Positions 37,397-47,407 of a stretch of 64,000 bases of DNA are shown piece by piece. The translations under genes and the position numbers were made by a program. The stretch is taken from the NCBI RefSeq assembly GCF_030546805.1, contig NZ_JAUOPC010000008.1, positions 1 to 64,000 of the forward strand. The letters run 5' to 3'. Position 1 is the first letter of the stretch. Each line of letters starts with the position of its first letter. The DNA comes from Cyclobacterium sp. 1_MG-2023. Lineage in GTDB: Bacteria; Bacteroidota; Bacteroidia; Cytophagales; Cyclobacteriaceae. The notes under the pieces were generated by a model. It did no database searches, was not told the DNA's origin, and was given only the letters and a program-made list of their open reading frames with translations.

Positions 37397-38239
37397 GTGA
37401 ACGCTCAAGGATTTTTAGACTTAATAAGTAAGGCCGATGATCTTGAAAATGCAGATTTAAAAAAAGCATTGAAACTACAAGAGAAGTATCCCTACTTTTT
37501 GGCACCAAAAATACTTGCGGCTAAATATGAATGGGACAAGGCTTCGGGAGCCTCCAAAACCTTGCTTCACTGGGCGGCAGTGGTTAGTCCGGATAGAAAG
37601 AGATTAAAAAGCCTGCTAACGGGAACCTCTCCCATTGCACAAGACATACCCATTGAAACACCTCCTGAAACACATGCTAAAGACAGTGAAGCAAAAGAAA
37701 TAGTAGCTACCATTGCACCTCCGGTACCCGAAAAAACAAGTACGCAGAAAGAAGAAGTTAGTCCAGATAATACCTCCAGACCAAAAAGAGATGAAATATT
37801 AAGGCGTTTGGAGGAAAATTTAAAGAAAATAAAAAAAACAGCCCCTTCGCCCAATGAAAATAACCAAGCGCATGTAAAAAAAAAGGAGGAGGCCCTAGAA
37901 AAAACGGCTGAGAAAAAAGACGAGGCCTCTAAAAGCAAAAAAAAGCAAAAGAAACCTATTGCCAAGAAAAACAAAGAGGCCCAGCAAAAATTAATTGATG
38001 ATTTTAAGGAGAAGCCTATCCGACTAACCAAGGACAAATTGGATGAGGCTGTTATATTGCCTGACTTATCTGAACAGAGTACGCATTTAAATCACAGTAT
38101 GCTTTCAGAATCATATGCCAAATTATTGGTCAAGCAAAACAAAAAAAATGAGGCTGTGGAAATATATCAAAAATTAATATTGAACTTTCCAAAGAAAAGG
38201 GCTTACTTTGCAGACCAAATTGAGAAGTTAAGAGAATAA
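37397..38239 (+). CDS. Lys/Glu-rich protein with C-terminal TPR-like segment
   Basis: 280 residues starting with GTG at 37397. A helical N-terminal part (FLDLISKADDLENADLKKAL... to about 75), a long low-complexity linker rich in Lys, Glu, Pro and Ala (about 78-205, with runs such as KKKEEALEKTAEKKDEA), and a C-terminal TPR-like pair (SMLSESYAKLLVKQNKKNEA...). No signal peptide or membrane helix, so cytoplasmic. The reverse frame is long only because of the Lys/Glu bias. It sits between lptE and secG, so an envelope-related role is possible, but the function is unknown. Confidence 0.8.
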   Translation: MNAQGFLDLISKADDLENADLKKALKLQEKYPYFLAPKILAAKYEWDKASGASKTLLHWAAVVSPDRKRLKSLLTGTSPIAQDIPIETPPETHAKDSEAKEIVATIAPPVPEKTSTQKEEVSPDNTSRPKRDEILRRLEENLKKIKKTAPSPNENNQAHVKKKEEALEKTAEKKDEASKSKKKQKKPIAKKNKEAQQKLIDDFKEKPIRLTKDKLDEAVILPDLSEQSTHLNHSMLSESYAKLLVKQNKKNEAVEIYQKLILNFPKKRAYFADQIEKLRE

Positions 38240-38254
38240 AATAATATAACAAGC

Positions 38255-38623
38255 ATGTTTACAGTAATCATAAGTATCATCATCGTTTTGGCCGTTTTAT
38301 TGATTTTGGTCATTTTGGGCCAAAATTCTAAAGGAGGTGCCGGAGCAGCTTTTGGTGGAAGCGCCTCACAAATCATGGGTGTCACCAAAACAGGAAATAT
38401 TTTAGAAAAAGCTACATGGGTTTTAGCCATTGCTATTTTGGCTTTATCATTGGGCTCTTCGGCTTTTCATGAGAGCAGTAGCTCATCCGGGTTTTCTTCT
38501 CCAAATGTGGAGAATGCCCAAAAGCAAATTCTTACCCCGTCATTTGACGACCAATCTATTTTGCCTGCTGAAGGAAATGAAGAAGATGCTTCAGAAGAAA
38601 CAAGCCCCGATACTGAAGAATAA
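38255..38623 (+). CDS. secG: Preprotein translocase subunit SecG
   Basis: 122 residues. Two membrane helices (MFTVIISIIIVLAVLLILVI and ATWVLAIAILALSLGSSAF) flank the conserved cytoplasmic loop NSKGGAGAAFGGSASQIMG, as in SecG. It supports SecYEG in inner-membrane translocation. The acidic C-terminal tail of about 45 residues is typical of Bacteroidota. Last gene of the miaB-activator-lptE-TPR-secG cluster, with a terminator following. Confidence 0.93.
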   Translation: MFTVIISIIIVLAVLLILVILGQNSKGGAGAAFGGSASQIMGVTKTGNILEKATWVLAIAILALSLGSSAFHESSSSSGFSSPNVENAQKQILTPSFDDQSILPAEGNEEDASEETSPDTEE

Positions 38624-38645
38624 GTAATTAAGCTTACCGAAATTT

Positions 38646-38676
38646 AAAGGCCTGTTGAAATCAACAGGCCTTTTTT
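38646..38676 (+). terminator. Terminator after secG
   Basis: AAAGGCCTGTTGA and TCAACAGGCCTTTTTT form a perfect stem of about 12 bp with a 2-nt gap and a U6 tract, 23 bp after the secG stop. Confidence 0.93.
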
Positions 38677-38782
38677 ATTTAAAATTTTAATATTATTTAA
38701 GGAAGCAAAAATTGAAGATGAGCCGGAATATGATTAAATTGACATTTTAAAATCCTAAAAAAACAACTCAAAGTTTATATTT

Positions 38783-39772
38783 ATGTTTGAAAATCATTTA
38801 AGTCTGGAAGATTTAGGCGCTGATAAATGGCCTAATGTCATTTTATGGGCCGCTCCTGTGATGTTTTTATTGGTTTTTATAGAATGGGGCATCAGCTTAT
38901 ATCAAAAAAAAGATACTTACGATAAGAAAGATTTCTTAGCAGCCTCCACTATTGGACTGGTGAATGTGGGAATTAGCGCATTAATAAAGGCCTTCACCTT
39001 TGGCGTTGCCTTGTTTTGCTGGAACATTGTACCTTGGAAAATCCCTGCTACCTGGTGGTCTTTTATCTTTTGTTTCTTTGCCATTGACTTGGCCAGGTAT
39101 TGGGCACACAGAGTCACTCATGAGCAACGTTTCTGGTGGGCCACACACATTACACACCATAATTCCGCAAAGTATAATTTCTCTGTATCCTTCCGTTTAG
39201 GCTGGACACAACATATTAAAATTATCTTCTTTGTACCTGTAATGTTGATGGGCTTCAATCCATTCGTATTCTTTATCTGTCACCAAGTGGCTGTATTGTA
39301 TCAATTTTGGATTCACACGGAATACATCAAAAAGCTTCCTAAGCCAATTGAATATTTCTTTGTTACCCCATCACACCACAGGGTTCACCATGGTAGCGAC
39401 GAGCATTATTTAGACAAAAATTACGGCTCCACTTTTATCATTTGGGACAGGATTTTCGGAACCTTTATGGAAGAAAAAGAAAGACCTACATATGGTATCA
39501 CCAAACCTGTGACTTCATACAACCCTGTCTATTTGGTCTTTCATGAATGGGCGGATATAGTGAAAGACATCCGGAAAGCAAAGGATTCGAAAGAAGTTTA
39601 CCAGATCTTATTCGGTAAGCCAGGCGATGAAGTGATAAAAAACAGAGAGTTGAGGGAACAAGCGGAAAAAGCCGGACTCAAAGAAAAAACCGAAGCTAAA
39701 AGCACTGCAAAAAGTAGCCCAACACCAATATTGGTTTCGAATGAAAACTCACTATTGAAAAAGGAAGATTAG
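38783..39772 (+). CDS. Sterol desaturase / fatty acid hydroxylase superfamily protein
   Basis: 329 residues with four membrane segments in the first 190 and the three histidine clusters of the di-iron hydroxylases: HRVTH (about 112), HITHH (about 127) and HHRVHH (about 200). It is an inner-membrane oxidoreductase of lipids; sterol, carotenoid, fatty acid or alkylglycerol substrates are all possible and cannot be resolved by eye. The C-terminal 60 residues are a charged Lys/Glu-rich tail. It appears monocistronic between two terminators. Confidence 0.9.
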   Translation: MFENHLSLEDLGADKWPNVILWAAPVMFLLVFIEWGISLYQKKDTYDKKDFLAASTIGLVNVGISALIKAFTFGVALFCWNIVPWKIPATWWSFIFCFFAIDLARYWAHRVTHEQRFWWATHITHHNSAKYNFSVSFRLGWTQHIKIIFFVPVMLMGFNPFVFFICHQVAVLYQFWIHTEYIKKLPKPIEYFFVTPSHHRVHHGSDEHYLDKNYGSTFIIWDRIFGTFMEEKERPTYGITKPVTSYNPVYLVFHEWADIVKDIRKAKDSKEVYQILFGKPGDEVIKNRELREQAEKAGLKEKTEAKSTAKSSPTPILVSNENSLLKKED

Positions 39773-39789
39773 AAATAATTATAAACCTT

Positions 39790-39825
39790 AAAAAAAATGG
39801 GAAGGCTTGTCTTCCCATTTTTTTT
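39790..39825. terminator. Bidirectional terminator
   Basis: AATGGGAAG, loop GCTTGT, CTTCCCATT, with A-tract left and T-tract right. It serves the desaturase gene (plus) and lies at the stop codon of the convergent gene ending at 39824. Confidence 0.9.
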
Positions 39826-40537
39826 ATTCAATTTCAATATGTTTGAGCAGCAAACGCTTGCTTATTGGCAGTAAGCTTTGCTCCAAAGGAATCGCATTTT
39901 TAGACACAATACGCCAAGTGGAAGGATTTGGCAGGTCTTTGAAATTTTTGATCAAATCCAGTTTTATTTGATTGCAGGTCTTTGTAATGCTTTTTTTGAT
40001 GGCTACAATAAACTTGAGAGCAATGCCCCTGAATTTGTCCAAATTGTTCTGAAACAAATCAATTTTGTATCGGTAAACCAATATTTCCTTGGAATAACCA
40101 TTAGAGACCAATGCATAGCCTTCCTTCTGATAAAGAGCAGATAACCCCACAGGTTCAATCTCTAACTGATTTTCAATAAAATCATAAATACTTTTCCCCT
40201 CTTCGATATGTTTTTTTATTTGAGGCAAGGCATAGCTTATAATACTTGCCAATTCTTTCATGGTATCATCATCTTCAGTTTTGTTCTTGTAGTTTATGGA
40301 TACCTTTTTCAGATCAATGGATTGAATTTCTTTAGGAAATTTTGAATTGATTTGGTTTCTGTTCGCATCAAAATTTTGAAGTTTACGGTAATGCGAAATC
40401 AATTCTGCCAAGGGAGGGTAAAGTTTTACTGATTTGAATTCATGTTCAACTTCCTTGAGGTAGGCCAAAAGCAAATATTTTTTATACTCAAAATCAATCA
40501 AGCCTTCAGCTATCCAGTTGTCCGATAAGTTTCTCAT
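39824..40537 (-). CDS. Conserved hypothetical protein
   Basis: 237 residues, no signal or membrane segment, rich in Lys, Ile and Leu and probably mostly helical (MKELASIISYALPQIKKHIEEGKSI, then FRGIALKFIVAIKKSITKTCNQIKL). No catalytic motif is seen. It is isolated: convergent with the desaturase gene and divergent from groES. Its base composition is slightly more AT-rich than its neighbours, which might reflect a variable gene, though the difference is small. Not recognised. Confidence 0.7.
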   Translation of the reverse strand: MRNLSDNWIAEGLIDFEYKKYLLLAYLKEVEHEFKSVKLYPPLAELISHYRKLQNFDANRNQINSKFPKEIQSIDLKKVSINYKNKTEDDDTMKELASIISYALPQIKKHIEEGKSIYDFIENQLEIEPVGLSALYQKEGYALVSNGYSKEILVYRYKIDLFQNNLDKFRGIALKFIVAIKKSITKTCNQIKLDLIKNFKDLPNPSTWRIVSKNAIPLEQSLLPISKRLLLKHIEIE

Positions 40538-40578
40538 AATTTATCTCATTAAAATTTTTTAGATAAAATACGTAAATA

Positions 40579-40729
40579 TGTCAGGATTCGCAATAGTCAA
40601 ACGCAAAATTGACAGGAATGCCATACACGTTAATTGAAGGGCCTGTCAGTATTGAAGTTTAATCAAGACTTTCTGTCAGTAAAAAAGTAAAAAACAGGAT
40701 TGGCACAGAAAGTGTAAATAAGCATTTTG
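40579..40729 (+). promoter_or_regulatory. groES upstream region: TGTCAG repeats and promoter elements
   Basis: CTGTCAGTA occurs twice (40643-40651 and 40673-40681) exactly 30 bp apart; a further TGTCAG lies at 40579 and its complement TGACAG at 40610. Downstream, TTGGCAC (40700-40706) is followed 19 nt later by GCATTTTG (40722-40729). Read as a Bacteroidota promoter, TTG and TTTG are correctly spaced but the TA is missing. Read as a sigma-54 promoter, the -24 GG box is perfect but the -12 box has GT instead of GC. No CIRCE element is present. Confidence 0.45.
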
Positions 40730-40766
40730 TATTATAGAAATCAAACTTTAAAAATAACTAAATCAC

Positions 40767-41045
40767 ATGTCTAAAGTTAACATCCAACCTCTAGCAGATA
40801 GGGTTTTGGTAGAACCCGCTGCCGCAGAAGAAAAAACGGCTTCAGGCCTTTATATCCCTGATACTGCCAAAGAAAAACCACAAAAAGGTACAGTAGTAGC
40901 CATAGGAAATGGTAAAAAAGATGAACCATTGACTGTAAAAGTTGGTGACACTGTTTTGTATGGTAAGTACGCCGGCACTGAGCTTTCTGTAGAAGGTGCT
41001 GATTATTTGATCATGAGAGAAGCGGACATCTTCGCTATCCTTTAA
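40767..41045 (+). CDS. groES: Co-chaperonin GroES
   Basis: 92 residues, full length. Conserved [21 protein letters not shown] with the mobile loop ([22 protein letters not shown]), and the ending [18 protein letters not shown]. It forms the heptameric lid of GroEL. The groEL gene follows 52 bp downstream. Upstream DNA holds an unusual promoter region rather than an HrcA/CIRCE site. Confidence 0.98.
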   Translation: MSKVNIQPLADRVLVEPAAAEEKTASGLYIPDTAKEKPQKGTVVAIGNGKKDEPLTVKVGDTVLYGKYAGTELSVEGADYLIMREADIFAIL

Positions 41046-41079
41046 TTACAGATCTCATAATTAAGATTAATTAATTTAA

Positions 41080-42729
<1,650 letters not shown>

Positions 42730-42751
42730 TCCCATTTTCTTTGAAATTTAT

Positions 42752-42782
42752 AAAGGGAAGCACATGTGCTTCCCTTTTTTTT
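42752..42782 (+). terminator. Terminator after groEL
   Basis: AAAGGGAAGCACATGTGCTTCCCTTT is a perfect palindrome followed by a T-tract, 22 bp after the groEL stop. Confidence 0.94.
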
Positions 42783-43102
42783 ATGCATTTTTTTAAAAAA
42801 ACTTGGTTTAAATCCCTCTATTTCTTTTAAAAATCGGCTTTATATTTTAAATACCAATCGAAACCTTCCAATAGCTACACAAAATGTCGATATTTTCAAT
42901 CAAGGCTATAAACACTGAAAATAAAACTAAAAAGTTTCAATAAAATTAAGAAATAGAAAATCAGTTGTTTATTAAATTTTTTTTTGAATTTTAACGCTAC
43001 TCGGATGTCAAAAATTTCATACTTTATTTTAATAGTGGAATTATAGTGTTAAATTTCCGGTGTAAGAGAACGAGAGAGAGAAAAGTTTTTATTCATATAT
43101 CA
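42783..43102. other. AT-rich intergenic region before the receiver gene
   Basis: About 320 bp of very AT-rich DNA with no frame, repeat or strong hairpin. It must contain the promoter of the receiver gene; no exact TAnnTTTG box was found. Confidence 0.5.
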
Positions 43103-43477
43103 ATGTATCCATTCGATTTAATTGTTTTAATTGATGATGACCCTATTAATAATCTGATCAATAAACGGTTAATCAACAAATTAAATCTATCACCTAAAAC
43201 CATTGAATTTTTAGAGGCTGAAATGGCACTTCAATACCTCAAAGATCCTAAATTGGAAAAAAGGTTATTGATTCTTGTTGACATCAATATGCCTGTTATG
43301 AATGGTTGGGATTTTTTAAGCCAATATTTGGAACTTGAAAATGAAAGGAAAGATCGTATCATCATGCTATCTAGCTCCATAGACTTTCAGGATAGACAGC
43401 GATCCAAAGAATTCCCTTTTGTCAGTGGCTTTATTGAAAAACCGCTTACCCACGAAAAATTAAAGTCTCTATTGTAA
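43103..43477 (+). CDS. Stand-alone receiver (CheY-like) protein
   Basis: 124 residues from the ATG at 43103; an upstream in-frame GTG at 43046 would add 19 basic residues not seen in receivers. The receiver fold is complete: acidic pair in LIDDDPINN, phospho-Asp in ILVDINMPVMNGWDF, Ser/Thr in IIMLSSS, and Lys in FIEKPLT. There is no output domain, so it is likely an intermediate in a phosphorelay or acts by protein contact, possibly with one of the two hybrid kinases in this window. A weak stem AAGCCC/GGGCTT (43484-43509) follows. Confidence 0.9.
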   Translation: MYPFDLIVLIDDDPINNLINKRLINKLNLSPKTIEFLEAEMALQYLKDPKLEKRLLILVDINMPVMNGWDFLSQYLELENERKDRIIMLSSSIDFQDRQRSKEFPFVSGFIEKPLTHEKLKSLL

Positions 43478-43613
43478 ATTAAAAAGCCCTTCTGATTTCA
43501 CAGGGGCTTAATATCAATAACTATTCTTCCAAATTGATGCTTTGCTATTGATTTTAGCCAAATTCCCGGTATCACATTTCTAGGATCTTTAGATCTCATC
43601 AAGAGAAAATAAT

Positions 43614-44654
43614 TTAAAGGTCAAGGTTTTTCCTTGCATGCTCAATGGCTTCAGTAGAATTTTTGACCCATGCTATTCTATTGGGCGGAAGTAAGGCATT
43701 TAATTCCTTCTCTCTGTTTTCATCAACAGTCCCTACTTGCCTGATATATACAGCCTCTACCCTTCCCGGATATTTATTAATAACTTCAGCATAAATTTCA
43801 GGATCATGTTGACCACTATCTCCAATAAGGACAAAATTTAGTTTCGGATAAAAGTTCATCAAAAATGATATTTTATCTACCTTGTGCTCATGGCTACCTC
43901 CACCGGATTTCCAAATATTCCTTAAACTCATATGATGGTCTTTCAATAATATTGGACCCCTCGGAATGTTTCTGTAGTTCATAAAATCTTTTATTAAGTC
44001 AAAAAGATTCCAGTCGCTGCTAGAAACATAAAACACCGGGTATTTAGCATTGGAAGATAGCAAGCGATAAAATTCACTAACCCCGGGAAATGGTCGTCTT
44101 GTGTAGGCATTTTTGGAAACCGAAAGCCAGAATTTTTCTTGAATATTGGTGGCTTTGGATATAATGATGGTATCATCTATATCTGAAATAATGGCTCGAG
44201 GAAAAGTTTTTTGAAATTTAAGCACACTTTTGTCTATAAATTTCTTTTCAGCTTTCAACCCATCCTCTTCAATTAAAGAAAATTGGACCGTTTGGGCTAT
44301 CTTTTCTTTTTCATTTTTGAAATGATGATACCGCTCAAAAACCCCTTCCTCATCTGTAATTAAAATTGTTTTCAGGTCACCTAAACTTAATACTACCTTT
44401 GCCTCGGGCACGCTACTCCCCGCATACCTTCTTAAAGTGGCGAGAATATTGTGAAATACATTATGTTTGTCTGAGGGCCTGCTTTGTTTATAGGCCTCAA
44501 CCACTCGTCCTTTAACGAAGAGGTGTGTATCATTGCCTAAAACCACAAAAACTTCTATACGCAGTAAATCAAGCTTACCCAATTTTCTTTTAATTAAAGA
44601 AAACAGGTATCTAAACGGCCATGTCAGCCCTCGGAACACATAAAATCTCTTCAT
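43614..44654 (-). CDS. App1-type (DUF2183) phosphatase
   Basis: 346 residues. The C-terminal half is the DUF2183/App1 HAD-like domain: nucleophile motif ISDIDDTIIIS (about 155), VFYVSSSDWNLFDLI, and FVLIGDSGQHDPEIYAEV (about 268). The yeast relative App1p is a phosphatidate phosphatase; whether this acts on lipid is inference. The N-terminal half (about 1-140) is beta-rich as in related bacterial proteins. No signal peptide, cytoplasmic. Its ATG is 2 bp after the TolC stop, so it is the last gene of the TetR-ABC-HlyD-TolC operon. Confidence 0.88.
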   Translation of the reverse strand: MKRFYVFRGLTWPFRYLFSLIKRKLGKLDLLRIEVFVVLGNDTHLFVKGRVVEAYKQSRPSDKHNVFHNILATLRRYAGSSVPEAKVVLSLGDLKTILITDEEGVFERYHHFKNEKEKIAQTVQFSLIEEDGLKAEKKFIDKSVLKFQKTFPRAIISDIDDTIIISKATNIQEKFWLSVSKNAYTRRPFPGVSEFYRLLSSNAKYPVFYVSSSDWNLFDLIKDFMNYRNIPRGPILLKDHHMSLRNIWKSGGGSHEHKVDKISFLMNFYPKLNFVLIGDSGQHDPEIYAEVINKYPGRVEAVYIRQVGTVDENREKELNALLPPNRIAWVKNSTEAIEHARKNLDL

Positions 44655-44656
44655 GT

Positions 44657-46051
44657 TTAATATCCCTCAAATCCCAGGCCAGCTGCAGTTCTTATTTTTG
44701 AATAGGCTATGATTAGGTCGACATATACACTATTGTAAACCAATTGAGAATCAAATAAACCTTTTTCTCTGGCATTGATTAAAAACAATGAACTCTCTCC
44801 CAAATCGAATTTCATTCTTTCCCCCCTTAACAAAGTTTCCAAACTTTTAATATTTTGAGACAAAAAGCTTAATTGGCTTTTTAATACATCGTATTCATTG
44901 GTAACTTTCCTAAGTTTGGCAGCCAATTGCTCTAGCTTCAAATCCTTTTTATAATTAACTTCTTTAATTTTTACTCGGGTTAAGCCTAAATCCCCTCTCT
45001 CTTTTCGCAACAATAAAGGGGTAGAAACCTGAATACCAAACTTATAATTGTTTTCATAAAACCCTACTTGCTCCAGCCCTCCAAGGGTTTCAGTTAAAAA
45101 GTTGTATTTCAATTTAATTTTTGGTTTTAACTGCTCCGCTTTGTATCTGCGCTCAATATTTAAATAGGCCAGGTCATAATCGAGTATCCGTAATTCAGGA
45201 TGATTGAATAACGCCTGATTAAGATATTCTTCGTCTAATGTCAATCCATTGTTTCCTTCTATTGGCTCAGGTGCTATTGAAGCTGCTAGATCTATAGAAT
45301 TTTGATCAGCATCCCATAGGTAAACATTTAATTCCTGCATGCTTGAAAAGTAAGTATAACCTGCTTTTTGCAGTTTGATCTCCCGGCTCAATACCTGGGT
45401 ATAAGCTTCTACTGTATCAATTGCAGGAAGATCTCCTTGTTCAAAACTGCCTTTCACAGCCTTAAATCTTTCCTTAGCCACCCTCAAGCCCTCTTCATTG
45501 ACCTTCAAATCAGCAAAAGCTCCTGCCCACTTCCAGTAAACAACCGTCGCATCATAGTAGAGGAGATTTAGGCTTTGTCTTCTCTCCTCCTCCGTAGCTT
45601 TATTGTATATCTTCGCCTGTTTAAGCGCTGCCCTGCGCTTATCTATCAACAAGCCCTTTCCAACATTAATTGATGCCCCTATAGCATAAAGTCCATTGTC
45701 GGGCACATTGTTTTCAGGATTAAGGTAAGCTCCTCGGTTTTTCTCGAAAACACCTTGAAACTCAACTCCGGCAATGGTAGGCGCCACAAGTGCTGCTTCC
45801 TTTTTATTGTAATATTCCTTTTCTTGGTACTGTTTCTCATCAATACTCCCATATAAATATGGATCGAATCCCCCACGCGCTTTTCTCACTTCTTGTGTTC
45901 CTAGGTCTAAAATCAAATCCGCTTGTTTGGCAAGGGGATGATATTGCTTTACCCATTCCAAGAATTGATCATAGGAGAGCCTGTTGTCTTGTGCCCTTAA
46001 AGACATGGACAAAACCATCAACAGTCCAAGTAAACTCAAGCTTTTTTTCAT
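44657..46051 (-). CDS. TolC-family outer-membrane efflux protein
   Basis: 464 residues with a signal peptide (MKKSLSLLGLLMVLSMSLRAQ). Long coiled helices alternate with strands in two repeats, as in TolC: VKEEGLRVAKERFKAV-like helix near 180-200 and the second set near 380-430. It forms the outer-membrane channel for the HlyD and ABC proteins encoded just upstream; its start overlaps the hlyD stop by 4 bp. Substrate unknown. The family also includes CusC/OprM-like channels, but the HlyD/ABC context argues for a type I-like tripartite exporter. Confidence 0.9.
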   Translation of the reverse strand: MKKSLSLLGLLMVLSMSLRAQDNRLSYDQFLEWVKQYHPLAKQADLILDLGTQEVRKARGGFDPYLYGSIDEKQYQEKEYYNKKEAALVAPTIAGVEFQGVFEKNRGAYLNPENNVPDNGLYAIGASINVGKGLLIDKRRAALKQAKIYNKATEEERRQSLNLLYYDATVVYWKWAGAFADLKVNEEGLRVAKERFKAVKGSFEQGDLPAIDTVEAYTQVLSREIKLQKAGYTYFSSMQELNVYLWDADQNSIDLAASIAPEPIEGNNGLTLDEEYLNQALFNHPELRILDYDLAYLNIERRYKAEQLKPKIKLKYNFLTETLGGLEQVGFYENNYKFGIQVSTPLLLRKERGDLGLTRVKIKEVNYKKDLKLEQLAAKLRKVTNEYDVLKSQLSFLSQNIKSLETLLRGERMKFDLGESSLFLINAREKGLFDSQLVYNSVYVDLIIAYSKIRTAAGLGFEGY

Positions 46052-47403
46052 TTGGTCTGTTTTTTCAATTCCTTAGACTCTTGAAGGGTATAATAATCAG
46101 GTGGAAATCCATTCATTTGACGCCATATTTCATACCATACAGGAACATCGTTTAGTAAGGCAATGCCATCAGCACCTGCACCAATTCTTAAAGCCTGCGG
46201 CCAGGGTTCTTCATCCGGATCAGGCACTACCAGAACCCTATATTTATTATTGGAACTGGTGAAATTGTCTACTGCCATAACTGCACCACCAAATGTTCCA
46301 TTGGATAGCTCAGGCCAACCTGAAAAAACGATTGCCGGCCAGCCATCAAAAATAAACCTCACTTTACTACCCAATTTCACCAAAGGAAGATCTATTGGGT
46401 CAACATATATTTCTACTGCCAAAGAATAATTTTGGGGCATGATACTTATAATCTCGGTGCCCTCCTTTATGGTCTCTCCAAGGCCAACTTGTATGGCTTT
46501 GGTTATATAACCGGATTGTGGAGCAAGTACATAATACATTCCAGACCTAACCGTGTAATTGGTCAGTGTGTTTTTCAACTTATTTACCCCAGCCTCTGCG
46601 TCATATTGCCCTGAAAGTGCTGTAAATCTTTCCGAATTTACTTTGGCCAGTTTATCCCTAAAATCATTGTCAATGGCATTCAATTCAATTTGGGCAGTAA
46701 TAAATTCATTTCGACTGCCCAGCAATTTATTTTCTGCGCTCAGGGTTTTTGCCTTAGCTTCTTGAAGCTTTATTTTCCTTGTTTCTAGGTCTGTTAGTGA
46801 TTTCAAGCCTTCCTCATATAGCTTCTCCATCCTAAGGAATTGTTTTTCCGCCACAGCAAAATTAACCTTTTCTGCCTCCAGCATAATACTATCAGAAAGC
46901 ACCTTCAAATTGGCTTGCCTAAGTTTATTTTGCCCTTGTTCTTTTCTCAGTTTGTTGTTCTCTTTCAAAGCCGAAAGCTGTTGTTGTTGGGCTTTGATTT
47001 TCTCTTCATATGATTTCACTGACAACTCCTTGGCTTCTACCTGTAGTTGTGTTCTGTTCAATAAATCAGGATCCATGTATTGTTCTTTCACTTCGGAGAG
47101 ATAAAGCACCGTATCTCCTTTTTCTACAAATTCCCCTTCTTGAACATACCATTTTTCAATCCTACCAGCGATAACCGAATGAATGGTTTGGGGCCTATGC
47201 TCCGGCTTCAAAGCAGTAACCGTACCTTTAGACCTGAAATTTTGGGTCCAAGGTAGAAAGAGACAGACAAAGCCAGTCATCAACAAATACAATAAGATCC
47301 TTATCCTTCTCCTACTTTGGTTACTTGATAGTGTCAACCCATAACTTTCAAAGGAATTGAGATCAATTAATTCTTTGATCGAATTTCTAGAAATATTTAA
47401 CAT
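46048..47403 (-). CDS. HlyD-family periplasmic adaptor
   Basis: 451 residues. One N-terminal membrane anchor (about 35-55, ILLYLLMTGFVCLFLPW), then a split biotinyl-lipoyl-like domain (FRSKGTVTALKPEHRPQ... IEKWYVQEGEFVEKGDTVLYL), a coiled-coil hairpin of about 170 residues (about 125-290), the second half of the lipoyl domain (VLAPQSGYITKAIQVGLGETIKEG) and a beta-barrel domain. It links the ABC protein to TolC. It is 4 bp downstream of the ABC gene and overlaps tolC by 4 bp. Cargo unknown. Confidence 0.92.
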   Translation of the reverse strand: MLNISRNSIKELIDLNSFESYGLTLSSNQSRRRIRILLYLLMTGFVCLFLPWTQNFRSKGTVTALKPEHRPQTIHSVIAGRIEKWYVQEGEFVEKGDTVLYLSEVKEQYMDPDLLNRTQLQVEAKELSVKSYEEKIKAQQQQLSALKENNKLRKEQGQNKLRQANLKVLSDSIMLEAEKVNFAVAEKQFLRMEKLYEEGLKSLTDLETRKIKLQEAKAKTLSAENKLLGSRNEFITAQIELNAIDNDFRDKLAKVNSERFTALSGQYDAEAGVNKLKNTLTNYTVRSGMYYVLAPQSGYITKAIQVGLGETIKEGTEIISIMPQNYSLAVEIYVDPIDLPLVKLGSKVRFIFDGWPAIVFSGWPELSNGTFGGAVMAVDNFTSSNNKYRVLVVPDPDEEPWPQALRIGAGADGIALLNDVPVWYEIWRQMNGFPPDYYTLQESKELKKQTK

Positions 47404-47407
47404 ATGA

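Noticed and set aside
37567-38037. 156-codon minus-strand frame with Ser/Phe-rich product
   Set aside because: An artefact of the Lys/Glu codon bias of the gene on the other strand.
40538-40766. CIRCE/HrcA operator before groES
   Set aside because: No TTAGCACTC-N9-GAGTGCTAA or close variant is present.
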